A stretch of 64,000 nt of DNA from Epiperipatus broadwayi. Its lineage: Eukaryota; Onychophora; Udeonychophora; Euonychophora; Peripatidae. The notes beneath the pieces are model-generated. The model was given only the letters and a program-made list of their open reading frames with translations, was not told where the DNA came from and made no database searches. The DNA lies in NCBI GenBank assembly GCA_028023455.1, contig JAQFVV010000317.1, positions 569,501-633,500 on the forward strand. The letters run 5' to 3'. Within the stretch, counting starts at the first letter, position 1. Every line of letters starts with the position of its first letter. Position numbers and translations under genes: made by a program. This document shows positions 10,636-21,589 of this stretch, piece after piece.

Positions 10636-11459
10636 CTTATATTAACCCCAATAATATGGCAAGACAAATTAGACATTAATGGATAATGAAAAGGATTCTA
10701 CCGCTAGATGATGGATTTCCAGGTAAATATTGACAGGGTGCGGATCAAGCGGATTTTTAAAAGATGGAATAAGGTTGAGATTGTCATCACCAGCATGCTC
10801 ATCACGAGGGAGCGAGGAAAATGATAACATTATCTTTCCCTTTTTTAGGCTTGCGAGATTGAGATTGTTCCCTTTGAATTGATGAGCCAATCATCAGCTC
10901 CATTCCAGACTCAATATCAGTTGAAATATCCTGGATGATGGGAGAAGGAAGAGAAGCTGGACAAGGTTCCAGACCATAATTCATTATGGAGGCACAATTT
11001 TCAGCCAGGTGAGCATAGTTTGTGCTGTGACTAGATTGTTTACGGAGGCTGTATGTTGGCTGAAAATGTAATATGTTTTTGTGTTGTATTTGTTGAAGAG
11101 AGATGCTGGTAGAATTTTTTTTTTATTTGTATTCGATGGAGTTGTTAACCCTTATATCACCCAATGATGCTTCTGTTGTTTCACTGCCTTCAGAGCATCT
11201 GGAATATGAGTTTACGTCTGAGGATATTCTTTGTTTGCTCGTATTACTCAGTGCCAGATTATTCCTATGTGAAGCACTACCAAAAGATATATTTGCAAAC
11301 TTCAACAGATCAATTTCGGTGTTATTAATGATTTCTTCGTCGGGATTTGCAGTTGATTTTTTATTTTGGACTATGCTGGTATTGTACTGGTTGATTGGCA
11401 CTTCCTTGCATTTATGTTGTCGGTTTTTGTTTTTCCCACAATGATTGCATATCCTAACC

Positions 11460-12238
11460 AGGCATTCTTTAATTAAGTGTGATCTATGGCCACAATAGAA
11501 GCACTGGGGTATTTATCCCTAGGAATGACAAAATCATGGATGAATTACGATGTTTTCTAACTGAAGGTATGTCTGCTAGGTTTAAACCTTTCTTTAATTG
11601 AAGTTCAAACACCCCTGTGTTAGAGAGCATACTGCTACCAGATCTTTCTAAGTATCTATATTGCTGAACTTTTCCAAAAGGTAAAAGCAACTTCTGAAGG
11701 TGTGACTTCTCAAATCCAGCAGTGCAGTTTTTAATTTTTCCATGTAGGGTGGAACTTCTATTAACATCAATGTGGATCAGGAATTTATTATCAACTGTTT
11801 TATAAGAACTCTTAAAATTGTTGCAGTTTGCCCAGCTGCTAAATTCCAGCGCTATGTAATGATCGTTTGGGTGTGTAAGTAGACAGTGAATTCCTTCCCC
11901 AATCTTGTGGTGTTTTATGAGATTGCATAGAGATTCGACTGGAAACTTGTAGAGAGAACAGTGTGAATCTGTTGTTGCTGAAATGGGGCTTTTGTCGCTG
12001 TTGTAGTCTGCGAGTGACAAAATGGGAGGTTGGGAGGAATGGTGTGGTTGAATTCATGCAAAAGATTGGCATATTGATCTTCGGTAAAGTTGACTGTTGA
12101 AAAAACATCCAAAGTGGTATGAAGCAAATTAGTGTTTGTGGTGCCGATGTATTGGACTGTTGAAAAAACATCCAAAGTGGTATGAAGCAAATTAGTGTTT
12201 GTGGTGCCGATGTATTGATCAATTAACTCTAATATCAT
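11460..12238 (-). pseudogene. LINE ORF1, middle and zinc-knuckle part
   Basis: Two overlapping minus frames (12238-11915 and 12020-11484) carry the middle of ORF1. The second includes a segment resembling an RNA-recognition fold of LINE ORF1 proteins, with FGKVQQYRYLERSGSS as landmark. Just after it, in a shifted frame at about 11503-11462, is a perfect CX2CX4HX4C zinc knuckle (CFYCGHRSHLIKEC), followed by a second, irregular CNHC...HKC cluster. Zinc knuckles in ORF1 are typical of I- and Jockey-group elements, where they bind the element RNA. A frameshift at about 11510 separates the two parts. Confidence 0.7.
12092..12217 (-). repeat. 63-bp in-frame tandem duplication in ORF1
   Basis: Copies at 12092-12154 and 12155-12217 are identical by eye. 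Sixty-three bp is 21 codons, so the duplication keeps the ORF1 frame and doubles a QYIGTTNTNLLH-type segment. Confidence 0.9.
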
Positions 12239-12867
12239 AGACTCAGGTGACTGATCATTCGCATTAGAATCTTCATGTAATTGCTTGCTGTGTGAGTATT
12301 TTTTGTTTGAAATTATGCTTGGATTTCTTAGCTTTGATATATATGTTTTTGCAATATTTGCGTATGATGGCTTTGGTTGATGATTAGATGCGTTTATTAG
12401 ATAGGAGGATAGGATTTGTGTGGTATTTTGTGAATTAATGAAAAGAGGAATTGGATCCGGCTAAATTATTACTTTTATTTTGAATATTTTTTGGGGTTAT
12501 AGGAGGCATTGAAAATAGCACCTCTATAGGATGGTTTTGAATTTTAGAATCAGAAAACTTTGAGATGTATGTTGTAGAATTAAGCGAATCATCATTTTTC
12601 ATTATTGTGTTTTGCAAGGAAACTATACTATTTTCATTATTAAAGTATTCCAGGCAAGAAGATGGTGAGTTAGAACACATTTCTAGAGTGTCAGGGCCAT
12701 CCACAACATAAGTATCATTTGATTGCATGTTAAGATTTAGGTTCCTTACTTTATCCTTCTCAGAACTTTTAATAGATGATGATCTAATTGGATTAGTGTT
12801 GATATTTTGAGTTATTGTTTTAATTAAAGAGACTAATCTGAAGAGTGAGATATGATTTGATTTTTTT

Positions 12868-13569
12868 TTAGTATTTTAATTGGAATTTTAGTGGAAATAA
12901 CCGCAGGTCTACTTCACACTCTGATGAATTAATGCTTTCATCTCCATTTGCTGTTGGATAATTTTCTCCCACTTTGTTAACTTTAGGTCTAGCATTATGG
13001 CTAGGCATATTAGATAAACTATGAACAATTAACGTAGAGTTTGGTAGCTCAGTTTGTTTTGAGAAGCAAATATGGGATTTTTGCGACGGATCACTGTTGG
13101 CACTTTTATCAAAGTCTGAAATCACAGCCTCCATAACGTTATGTCTTGGGCCCTTAATTTCATTAGCTTGTGTTTTATTAAATTTATCGACATTTGTCCC
13201 ACATGTAATATCATCTGTTATTATATCATGATAAGAAGAATCATTTTTATTTATCATATAATCATTAGAGCATACTGGGGAAATGTTTTCAGCAATTAGG
13301 TTGTGCATTGCTTCATTAATGTTATCCGATAAGATTTGCTCATCGGACATGTTTTTATCAAAGTTAGTGGAATTTTTTTTAGTATTTTGATTATTAACCC
13401 TAGATTTTGCAGGTTTGTGTTTATTTAAACTTTTGATATTTTTATTTGAGACTATTTTTGGAGATTTTGAAATTTTTTTACCTCCGTTAGATTCGATAAT
13501 GGCCGCAATTTTGTCTGGCACATTATTTTGTGATTTCTTCCGGATTAAGGAGGTTTTTCTCAAATCCAT
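12868..13569 (-). pseudogene. LINE ORF1, N-terminal part
   Basis: A 233-codon open frame encodes a Lys/Asn/Ser-rich, low-complexity polypeptide. Its basic beginning is MDLRKTSLIRKKSQNN. No known domain is visible. Position upstream of the zinc-knuckle segment, on the same strand, identifies it as the N-terminal region of a LINE ORF1 (nucleic-acid-binding, Gag-like) protein. It ends in a frameshift or stop, and 12728-12435 continues in another frame. The ATG is the first of the frame and lies about 170 bp downstream of a YY1-like motif. Function is inferred from context only. Confidence 0.5.
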
Positions 13570-13706
13570 AATATAAAATAATGAAACAAAAAAAAATGAG
13601 CACCGGATCTATCTATCTTTTTTGTCTGCTCTTCCTGCCTTGGTAAATATATTCAATTTAACTAGGAATTTGTGCTTGAATTACACAGAAGCCAAACCGA
13701 ATTATA

Positions 13707-13718
13707 CCGCCATCTTGG
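13707..13718 (-). promoter_or_regulatory. YY1-like motif near the LINE 5' end
   Basis: On the minus strand the sequence reads CCAAGATGGCGG, which fits the YY1 consensus AAGATGGCGG. It lies about 140 bp upstream of the first ORF1 codon. A YY1 site in the mammalian L1 5' UTR directs transcription start placement. A similar role here is inference from motif and position. Confidence 0.45.
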
Positions 13719-13876
13719 CTTAGTCTCTTCTCGGTGTTTATTTTGTAGAAATAAATGGATAAAACAGGTAAAGTAGTCACCAAACATGTTAAATAACTAA
13801 AGCTATATTTTTACGTTTTTCTTATCTAAGAGCTGCAAAAAAAAGTATTTTAATTTACTAATTTTATTTTTTACGA

Positions 13877-14440
13877 TCTCTATACATGTTTTAAGGTGTT
13901 AAATGAAAGTAAAACACAATGGCAAGGAAACTAATTTGTTTACACATGAGTCATAAGAAAATAGAAAACTAATGGAACATCAATTAAAAACAAAAGCAAG
14001 ACTAAATCCATTAAGAATTAAAAAGCAGACCCCAGGCATATTTAGTATATAAGCGTGGAAGGGAATAGTGTGTAAAAAGAATTGTATATTGCCAAAACAA
14101 ACACATCCATGGTTTTGAACATGACTGATATAGTAATTTACTTTGTAGCATTAAAGTCATGTCAATAACCTTAAGGTAAATAACTTAATGATTGCTAGTG
14201 TATGGTATGGTCACAAGTTGATGAATAACCCTGAGAAAAAAGTCTGTATTTGAACACTGAGCTATGTCACGCTGTATGAAGAAAAGAAATTTGTGTGACA
14301 CCAAGGATGTCAATTATATAACTGAGACCAGGAAGGCTAGGTAGTGTTTAAACTAGGAGCATGGTGTAGCCCTGGGTCTACTGGTTGAGAGTCCCTGCTT
14401 GATCTTTCAGTCTTTTTGACTGATTACACAATTTTGACTG
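13877..14440 (+). repeat. Dispersed repeat R1, copy 2, right part
   Basis: The first part, to about 14095, matches 722-945, and the rest matches 3974-4345. The two parts are contiguous here, while in copy 1 they are separated by about 3 kb. Confidence 0.75.
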
Positions 14441-16190
14441 TTACAATATCATTGTCTGATTATAGTATTATGTTGCCTAGTGACTACTTTCTTTTGGATT
14501 CAGAACTTAACATACTTTTTTTAAGTTAATCATCAATTTTTGAACATTCATTAACCACCACTTATAACTAAATAAGGCTCTTTTGCCTTTAGAGAAAGAA
14601 AAAAATAAAATATATAAAAAAAGTTAAATGAGTTTGCAGTGATTTTATATGATCCATGAATCACAAATACATACATTCTATACTCAAAATTATTATTATA
14701 TTTGATAACTTGCATTGTCTTTTAAATTTTGCACTAGTGTTTTTTATGAAAGATTTCAATACCTTTGCCAAATTTTATACATAAAATGAAAAAAAAACAA
14801 TATCAAAAGTCTTTAGAATATTTTTGAGGTTATTATATCTTTTTTATATATATAAAATGCTTTATAGAATGTCTATGGCTTTTCATTCACTTTATATACC
14901 TATTCAGTGAAGATATCATGGCTGGAACAAACTGATTAATCTTTTTAACATATTGTCAGAATCTTATGGACCATTTTTAAAGGAAATACATCTGGTGTCT
15001 TTATGTTCTGATGTTATAAGATCAGCATCTCACTTCTACATAATAAATTATAATATAATTTAGTTGAGGTAACTGCATTATATAATGAAATACTTTATAA
15101 TATAAAGCAATACTTATCAAGAATTTTAAAGTAATTCAAATTCTCATGTTAATAAAGTGCCATAGGCTTTGTGATAAATTTAATACCGCATTAATAATAT
15201 AGATAATTTAATATATAGATTTATAACATTGTTGATCTTTATTTAATATTATATTATTATTAAATCAGAAAGCTAATAATCTTATTTCAAATTGTTTATC
15301 TATTCTCTTTGTCAAAAGTTGTTTTTTGTACAGATGGCATATGGAAGCTATAATTCGCAACATATTTGATATTATATTTTTTCTAATGTTAAAAACAAAC
15401 ACTATTACATTTATATCTCATAGTTGTAGAGTTGTTAGCTGAGCATATCATGATAACATAACTTTAAAGCTTTGTTCTAAATGTCTACTTGATGCATATA
15501 TTATACAGCAAAAAAAAAAGAAGAAAATTGCTTAATGATTGAAGAAGAATGCACAAATTAACTATTAATATATCATTGATTTAAACATCTTTATTGCTTA
15601 ATTGAAAAATTAATTCAGTATATGGCTGAAATTTATTTACTGCACATTTTTAAAAATTAATTAGGGAGATCTTATGTGTATGCTTTTTTGTGCACATGAT
15701 TTGATCACATTAAATTGATGCAGTCACTGAAATGCAAGCAGCTTTTGTGAGAGGGGGTGGCACCAAAAATATATTATGTTTTTTTTTCCTTCTATATAGA
15801 ATTGTGTTTCCCAAAATGAGTAATGGCCTCTCCTGAGAATACTTGGAATGATTCAAAGGACTCATAGAAGCCTTGAGTGCAATTGGGGAGCATCAAATAA
15901 AAATAAGGAGGTAAAGAAAGCAATTTTAAAAAAAGAAAAGAAAATTGTAAAAAAACCATTTGTACTTGTTTTATATGTTGTGTAGTGTAACATAAAGTTG
16001 TAGTAAATACTTTATTTTTCATATACAAACACAAAGTGTCATTAATAAATATCAGGAAGTCTAGTGTGCATTGGCATGAAAGGATGTATGATAACTTGTT
16101 TGAATACAAACTATAAATGGGTATCATATACAAAATCTAATTTAGCTTACTTCTGAATGATATGACAGTTTATCAATAATGCAAGTGCAA
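14441..16190. other. Anonymous AT-rich DNA
   Basis: No repeat ends, coding relic or RNA gene could be recognised. A minus frame at 16133-15792 has no protein-like composition and is probably chance. Confidence 0.5.
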
Positions 16191-16731
16191 TAAGTAAGTA
16201 AAATATTTAATGCCTAATTGATACTTTCAATTTCTACATATTATGTATCACATATAAAGCAAATTGTATTGTTGTTTCTATAAAACAGAAATTTCTACGT
16301 GAGTATTTTTGTACATTTTCTTACATCAGTACCATATATTTTTTGTGTCTTCTAATGTTTATTTAAATGAAATTATAACATGTTATTGGCAGCACAACAT
16401 TAAGAGGAAAAAGAATTGTTATTCTAATATTAAATACACATATGTAATACTTAATAAGTATGTAAAATATTTAATGCCTAATTGATACTTTCAATTTCTA
16501 CATATTATGTGTCACATACAAAGCAAATTGTATTGTTGTTTCTATAAAACAGAAATTTCCACGTGAGTATTTTTGTACATTTTCTTACATCAGTACCATA
16601 TATTTTTTGTGTCTTCTAATGTTTATTTAAATGAAATTATAACATGTTATTGGCAGTACAACATTAAGAGAAATGAACTCATAAAAAGAATTGTTATTCT
16701 AATATTAAATACACATATGTAATACTTAACA
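16191..16731 (+). repeat. 264-bp tandem duplication
   Basis: Unit 1 is about 16191-16454 and unit 2 about 16455-16731. They are almost identical. Unit 2 has a 13-bp gain (near AATGAACTCATAA) and a few substitutions. There is no coding content. It looks like a simple recent segmental duplication. Confidence 0.95.
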
Positions 16732-17289
16732 ATGAAAATATCCAATTTATTAGTTTCATTAATATTTTAATTTGTTTATTTATTAGCATTTTACACAAAA
16801 ACTAATGCATATGTGATGCTGTGAGTATTATTCTAATGACACAACTTTTGTAAAAAAAATTGGAACCAATGAGAAAAATTGAACTTTTTTGATTATTTAA
16901 ATTGTTATATTCTTGATAATTTTATACTTCTATTTTGATAAATAACCATATATGTTTTACTTTTTTTTTTTGAGAATGTTATAAAAACGTTGAGTTGACA
17001 ACTTAGTATTGAATATTTGAACTGCCATTTTATTTTGTTGCCTGCAAATAATATACCTTACCGATGTGTCTGATATGACAAAATCTTTTATTAAATGTAG
17101 GAACATTTAACAAAAGTTTATGCTAATAAGAAAATTGGATTTATCTCATTTTCAAGCACTTAAAGAAAAATTTTGAGATGATTGATTTTGGTAAAATTCT
17201 TTTCAGTATCATTCAAATAAGATGATGATGGGTTGCAGGCTCCTTACAACAGTTTGTTACTGATTGCTGAAATATGCATATAATTGGTG
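16732..17289. other. Anonymous AT-rich DNA
   Basis: Nothing recognisable apart from poly-A/T runs. It may include the unrecognised 5' part of the hAT relic that follows. Confidence 0.4.
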
Positions 17290-18330
17290 AAAAATTAATT
17301 ATACCAGCTATAAATGAAGTAATATGTATTGATATACAAATCAGAAACTATTATTATCAAGTAAATTTTGGTGAACAAAAATAGTACAAAGAAGAATTGA
17401 TGCAATATCTCAAGATATTGAAGACTCATTATGTAAGTAAAAACATTGCATTTCTTCATGCCATGAAATAAAGCTTTATTTTTAGAATTCATGCAATGTA
17501 TAAAAAAAAAAAATTCCAAGAATTATTATTAGCTAAAACTTTGCAAACTGATATTACATGAGAATTAATATTTCATTCACTAAAAGAATTTTTTAAAGGA
17601 ACAAAAATCATCTGAATAATATCTTATTAGTTGCTATGAGAAATAATAGGTGGTATAAAAGATTTATTGCATATTTAAAAAATAAATCTAAATGTGTTCA
17701 TTGCACACTGTGATCATTTATTATCAATATTTATTTGCCAAAGATCTGAAGACCTACATGTCATTAAAGCAATCAATAAAATCAGAACAATTTATTGAAT
17801 GACATTATTTGGAAATTTGTGTATTGAAAACGATGAAGAAATCAATCAATGCTGTTTCATATAGAAAGTTTATTGATTATTGACAAAGTTCCTGTTTAGA
17901 TTGCATAAACTCTTTGTGTTAGTGCTAGAATTTCTGAAAAAGAAAGCTGATGCATTTATGATTCAACTTAATTGACTCCAAAAATGTCATACTTTATTTG
18001 ACCAAATTTGTTTTCTAAATTTTATGAAACAATTGAGGTGATAAGCTGAATTAGTCAAAATGAAAACTGTTATTTTTGTATTTGTGACACAACTTTTTAT
18101 GCACAAATAAAATTTAAGAAGAGGGGTATTTGTCAGTTTCCAAATTTATCAACAATAGAAACACATAATAAAGATTTACTTATGTATTGCCTATAAATTC
18201 TTTATTCTGACTTCAATCATTCTTAAATGAACATAACCAATTAAGTTTTGATATTTTTCAAATACAAAGACTGGAAAAATTTCAGAATTACAAAAAGTGG
18301 TACAAATGAAAAACTGAAAATTTAAATTCA
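17290..18330 (+). pseudogene. Heavily decayed hAT transposase (ZBED5/SCAND3 type)
   Basis: Read in all three plus frames, broken pieces appear in the order seen in hAT transposases of the ZBED5/SCAND3 group: QRRIDAISQDIEDSL (about 17390), KTLQTDIT near 17550, an ENDEEINQCCF stretch (about 17830), KKADAFMIQL (about 17940), and KRGICQFPNLSTI (about 18120-18160), which fits the segment before the C-terminal dimerisation region. Stops and frameshifts occur every 10-30 codons. These proteins cut and join transposon ends in the nucleus. Terminal inverted repeats for this copy were not found. The call rests on ordered partial matches from memory and would need a profile search. Confidence 0.5.
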
Positions 18331-19428
18331 AATACTGGTATTAGCAATTGTCTGCAAAAGTAGATATCTACATTTATCTTAGATTATGAAGACTTCTGAT
18401 ATAGTTATTTTAATGGTTATATTACAGATTTTATTATTTTTAAAGGTGTTTTTTATATTTTTTAATCAGGCTTTTTTTTTGTTTGATTATATATAAGAAT
18501 GTATTTTAAATATCTTTTTTTTTTTTACATTCTGTGTGCATTTTTTATGACGGATTTTTTAACATTTAAATATATATTTGTATGTATACGCGCACAAACA
18601 TTGAATGATTAAATTGAGGGAATAACTATTGTCACAATTCCATATAAGTAATTGTGTAAAAAATAGTTGCTTTTGGTATTTTTTTACTGTGAAATTTATT
18701 ATGGTCAAAAATAAAAAGAACGCATCGATTTTTTTTTTTCGATGTCGCATGATATTTTAAAAAATCATTGAAGTTTTTTTTTTACATGTTTCATTGTTAT
18801 TCACGATTATTTTTTAACGGACAGGTGATTTTTTTTTCATTAATGGATGTTTCATTGCTCTTTTCAAAATTTCTACTTATACCCACTATATTGCTATAAA
18901 AACAAATTAAGGAAAGTAAGAGTGAGAAAAAAAAACACTTCTGAAATTTTATTGAAAAAAGATACTTGAGGAATCCCTTACTAAAGGAAAGTATTAATTA
19001 TTTTCTTATTAATTTATTGGTGAATTATGTCTGAGATCTGTAGTGCCTAAAGTGGTTCAGAGGCCAATACATTTTTGAAAAATAAAATTCTGAATAAAAA
19101 ACTGAATTTATATATACAATTAGATCAGAAAAAATAAATTGTATATTAAAAAAATAATTAATAAATAACATTCCAGATTTTTTTTTCTTTTCATCTTTTA
19201 TTGCAAAAGATATTTTAATCATATAAATTCTCATGAAAAAGAGTTTATGATTCAGTAGAAAAAGCGTTGATCTATTTCAAATGGCAATATAATCTTTATG
19301 ACAAACATTTGCTATTGTAGGATTTTTTTTATTTTAAAATCATCAGAGAAGTTTAAGTTAAGAGTTGAAACGTTCTCGTTGATTTATTTCTTCACCAATT
19401 TTATATATTCATTGACAATCGTCATTTA
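18331..19428. other. AT-rich DNA with long T runs
   Basis: Several runs of 8-10 T and no coding or structural signal. At about 19340-19385 a GAGTTGAAACGTTCTCG word resembles tails of some Penelope-like elements, but no complete motif is present. Confidence 0.4.
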
Positions 19429-19490
19429 GCGGTTTAATTTAGTGATAGAATGGTGATATAAAGATATAACGTCCTGAATCGATTCCTAAC
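19429..19490 (+). pseudogene. tRNA-Gly-like sequence, truncated
   Basis: A TTTAGTGATAGAATG segment aligns with the D-arm region of tRNA-Gly (TTCAGTGGTAGAATT in that family), and TGAATCGATTCC aligns with the T-arm box B. Spacing fits a tRNA. The differences are mostly transitions, as expected of methylated decaying DNA. The 3' acceptor side is cut by the hAT end at 19491. It could be a tRNA pseudogene or the head of a tRNA-derived SINE. Confidence 0.4.
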
Positions 19491-20170
19491 CAGTGTCGTA
19501 ACTACCGAATCGCAAAGGAAGGTAATGCCTGTGGACCCACGCCGTCCAGTGACCCATAAATTTGAAAATCTATAATTAAAATATATTCACATGAAAGCAA
19601 TTATTAACTATATCTTATAAATTGTCGTTGTTGTGTGATATAAGAAATTATAAAATTATTTTGGAAAAATCCAAGGTACACTTCACAATACATACAAGGC
19701 TATCGTTCATTATTTAAAAACTAATTTGTTTGACTCTTCTCAGACTTGTCAATTACTAAATACAGTTGTTTGGAAAATGAGTTTAGTGAAATATATACCA
19801 TTTTCTTGTTATTTTTTACACTATCTGTAACTATAGCTAGAATTGAAATGTTTTCTAATAAATTGAAAATAATAAAAGAAATTCAATTGGCCAAACCAGG
19901 CTTAAAGATCTTGCAATGTTAGCTATTGAGCAGAAGGAAGCATCTAAAATGGTCTTAAAAGAACTAATTAGTGATTTTCAAAGTGCAATAGTTAGGAAGA
20001 ATGGTTTTTTTAAGTGAATACTTTTATTGAATTACTTTATATAATATTTATAATATAAAATAATTAATTAAAAATTTGTGAATACATGATAAATCAAAAA
20101 TTCTGAGTTTTAAAATGAGCCCATTTTGAATTTCTGCCTTCAGGGCCCATTTTTTTTAGTTACACCATTG
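19491..20170 (+). mobile_element. Short hAT transposon remnant
   Basis: The left end CAGTGTCGTAACTA and the reverse complement of the right end (CAATGGTGTAACTA) form imperfect terminal inverted repeats of the CAGNGNCGTAACTA type common in animal hATs. The interior keeps only a C-terminal piece of transposase, so it is an internally deleted copy. The flanking 8-mers TTCCTAAC and GCCTCGAG do not match, so the target duplication has decayed or the end is misplaced. Confidence 0.65.
19835..20017 (+). pseudogene. hAT transposase C-terminal dimerisation domain fragment
   Basis: After one frameshift the region reads RIEMFSNKLKIIKEIQLAKPG... followed by LAMLAIEQKEASKMVLKELI and a terminal basic tail. 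This corresponds to the hAT family C-terminal dimerisation region (AERSFSKLKLIK... LAMLSIE... form in zinc-finger MYM type 1-like transposases). The frame ends at a TGA near 20017. Upstream transposase domains are missing, so the fragment has no activity. Confidence 0.75.
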
Positions 20171-20178
20171 GCCTCGAG

Positions 20179-21589
20179 TAATATGTCACACAATATCCTG
20201 TGCAACTATCCACAGAATTATTATTATTTATTCAGATAAGTAATTTTCTTATTAAGAGTTTTATCTGAATACTGGCAATATATTAAAAATCAAGAAATTA
20301 TTATTAAAAATATTGTAATTCCATTTTATTGTAATCTTGGCAATTGACAAATGAATAGTATTTATAGTAAATTATTTTTAGTAAGTTTATGTTAATTTAA
20401 TTTTTGAAGTCACATTTATTGAGTCAAGACAATGTCTGCTCATCTCATGGCAAACATGTGAATATTAATTATTATAAATTAGTCTTAAGAATGTTTTTTA
20501 TTATTATTTTAGTTATATCTTGTGGCATTTGTATGTGAGTATACTTTTGCAATTTTTAGGAGATTTATAATTCAAATGAATCATCAAGCAATTAAATATC
20601 ATAAAATATTGCTAATTTTGAATTTCACATTACATTTATAATAATAATTTATCAAATGTATTCAATCTATAAAATTATTTCTACCTTCCAACATTTTATT
20701 TTCTGTTTCCAATGATAAAATTAGCAAAAAATAGTTTTTTTTTGTTTTTTTTATGGAACTAAAATAACATTGCAGTTTTTTTTCTGGTATTGTCTTAAAA
20801 TCTATTACTGAAATAAAGAAGATTATAGAGCAAAGTAATGTACTATTCAGTATTTTGAATAAAAATAAAAATTACATAATTGTACTTGCATGATATAAAA
20901 CAATAATTAAATTTACTGTTTTTGATATAGTTGTGTATATTGATATTTAAATTGCACTACAGACAAGAAGTAAAATAATTTGATCACTTGCTTGGAAGTG
21001 ATGTGGTTCTTGAACTTCCCAATGACTTGTTGGTTACTTATAATGTGCTCAGCTAGCATATAGACTTTGCCAATGTTATAAATGATTAATTTACCAAATG
21101 CAAAACTATTGTAGGTTATTTTTCTTTCAATTAAACTGCAAGAAACAATATTTCATTGCTTACAGTACAATGTAGACAATCAAAAATATTTAAAGATTGT
21201 TTCTTAAATTAAAGATATTTTGGGTTTTTTATTAATAACAATTTTTACAAAAGAATAGTATGCCAAAACAGAGTGTAAGATGTTTACCAAAATTTGATTT
21301 TATGCATGGGAATTCAGTATTCTGTATTTAAATCACAAAAGAAATATTAAATCATTTAAAAGAAATTTTCTGCAGAATAATCTATTTGTAAAATGCATCA
21401 AAATGTTAAAAAGAAAGCTGTAAAGCAGAATATTTTGGTGCTCTTTCAAATATATATTTATGTAAACCAATCTATTATGTTTTGGTTAGTGCAATTATAA
21501 TAAATCAAACTATAAAATATTACAATTAATAATAAATATTTATAATAACCATTATAAATACACAGAAGTACTTTCAATAATTTTTAGCA
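20179..21589. other. Anonymous AT-rich DNA
   Basis: No coding relic, RNA gene or repeat boundary seen. Confidence 0.5.

Larger units (their letters stand above)
7077..13876 (-). mobile_element. Decayed non-LTR retrotransposon, Jockey/CR1/I group, near full length
   Basis: In minus orientation the segment shows, in order: a basic ORF1 N-terminus (13569-12868), further ORF1 pieces with a zinc knuckle (about 12238-11460), an AP-endonuclease-like domain (10635-9967), a reverse transcriptase (about 9196-7897) and a C-terminal Cys/His region (7864-7244). This two-ORF order is that of autonomous Jockey/CR1/I-type LINEs. The sequence interrupts repeat R1, which dates the insertion after the R1 duplication. 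No clear target site duplication longer than 3-4 bp is visible. Several frameshifts and stops and three internal tandem duplications make it inactive. The clade is uncertain: PQGSPLSALLF and YMDD in the RT do not decide it for me, and no RNase H was seen. Confidence 0.85.

Noticed and set aside
19340-19390. GAGTTGAAACGTTCTCG as a third hammerhead
   Set aside because: No CTGANGA upstream at a workable distance; kept only as a weak Penelope-tail resemblance.
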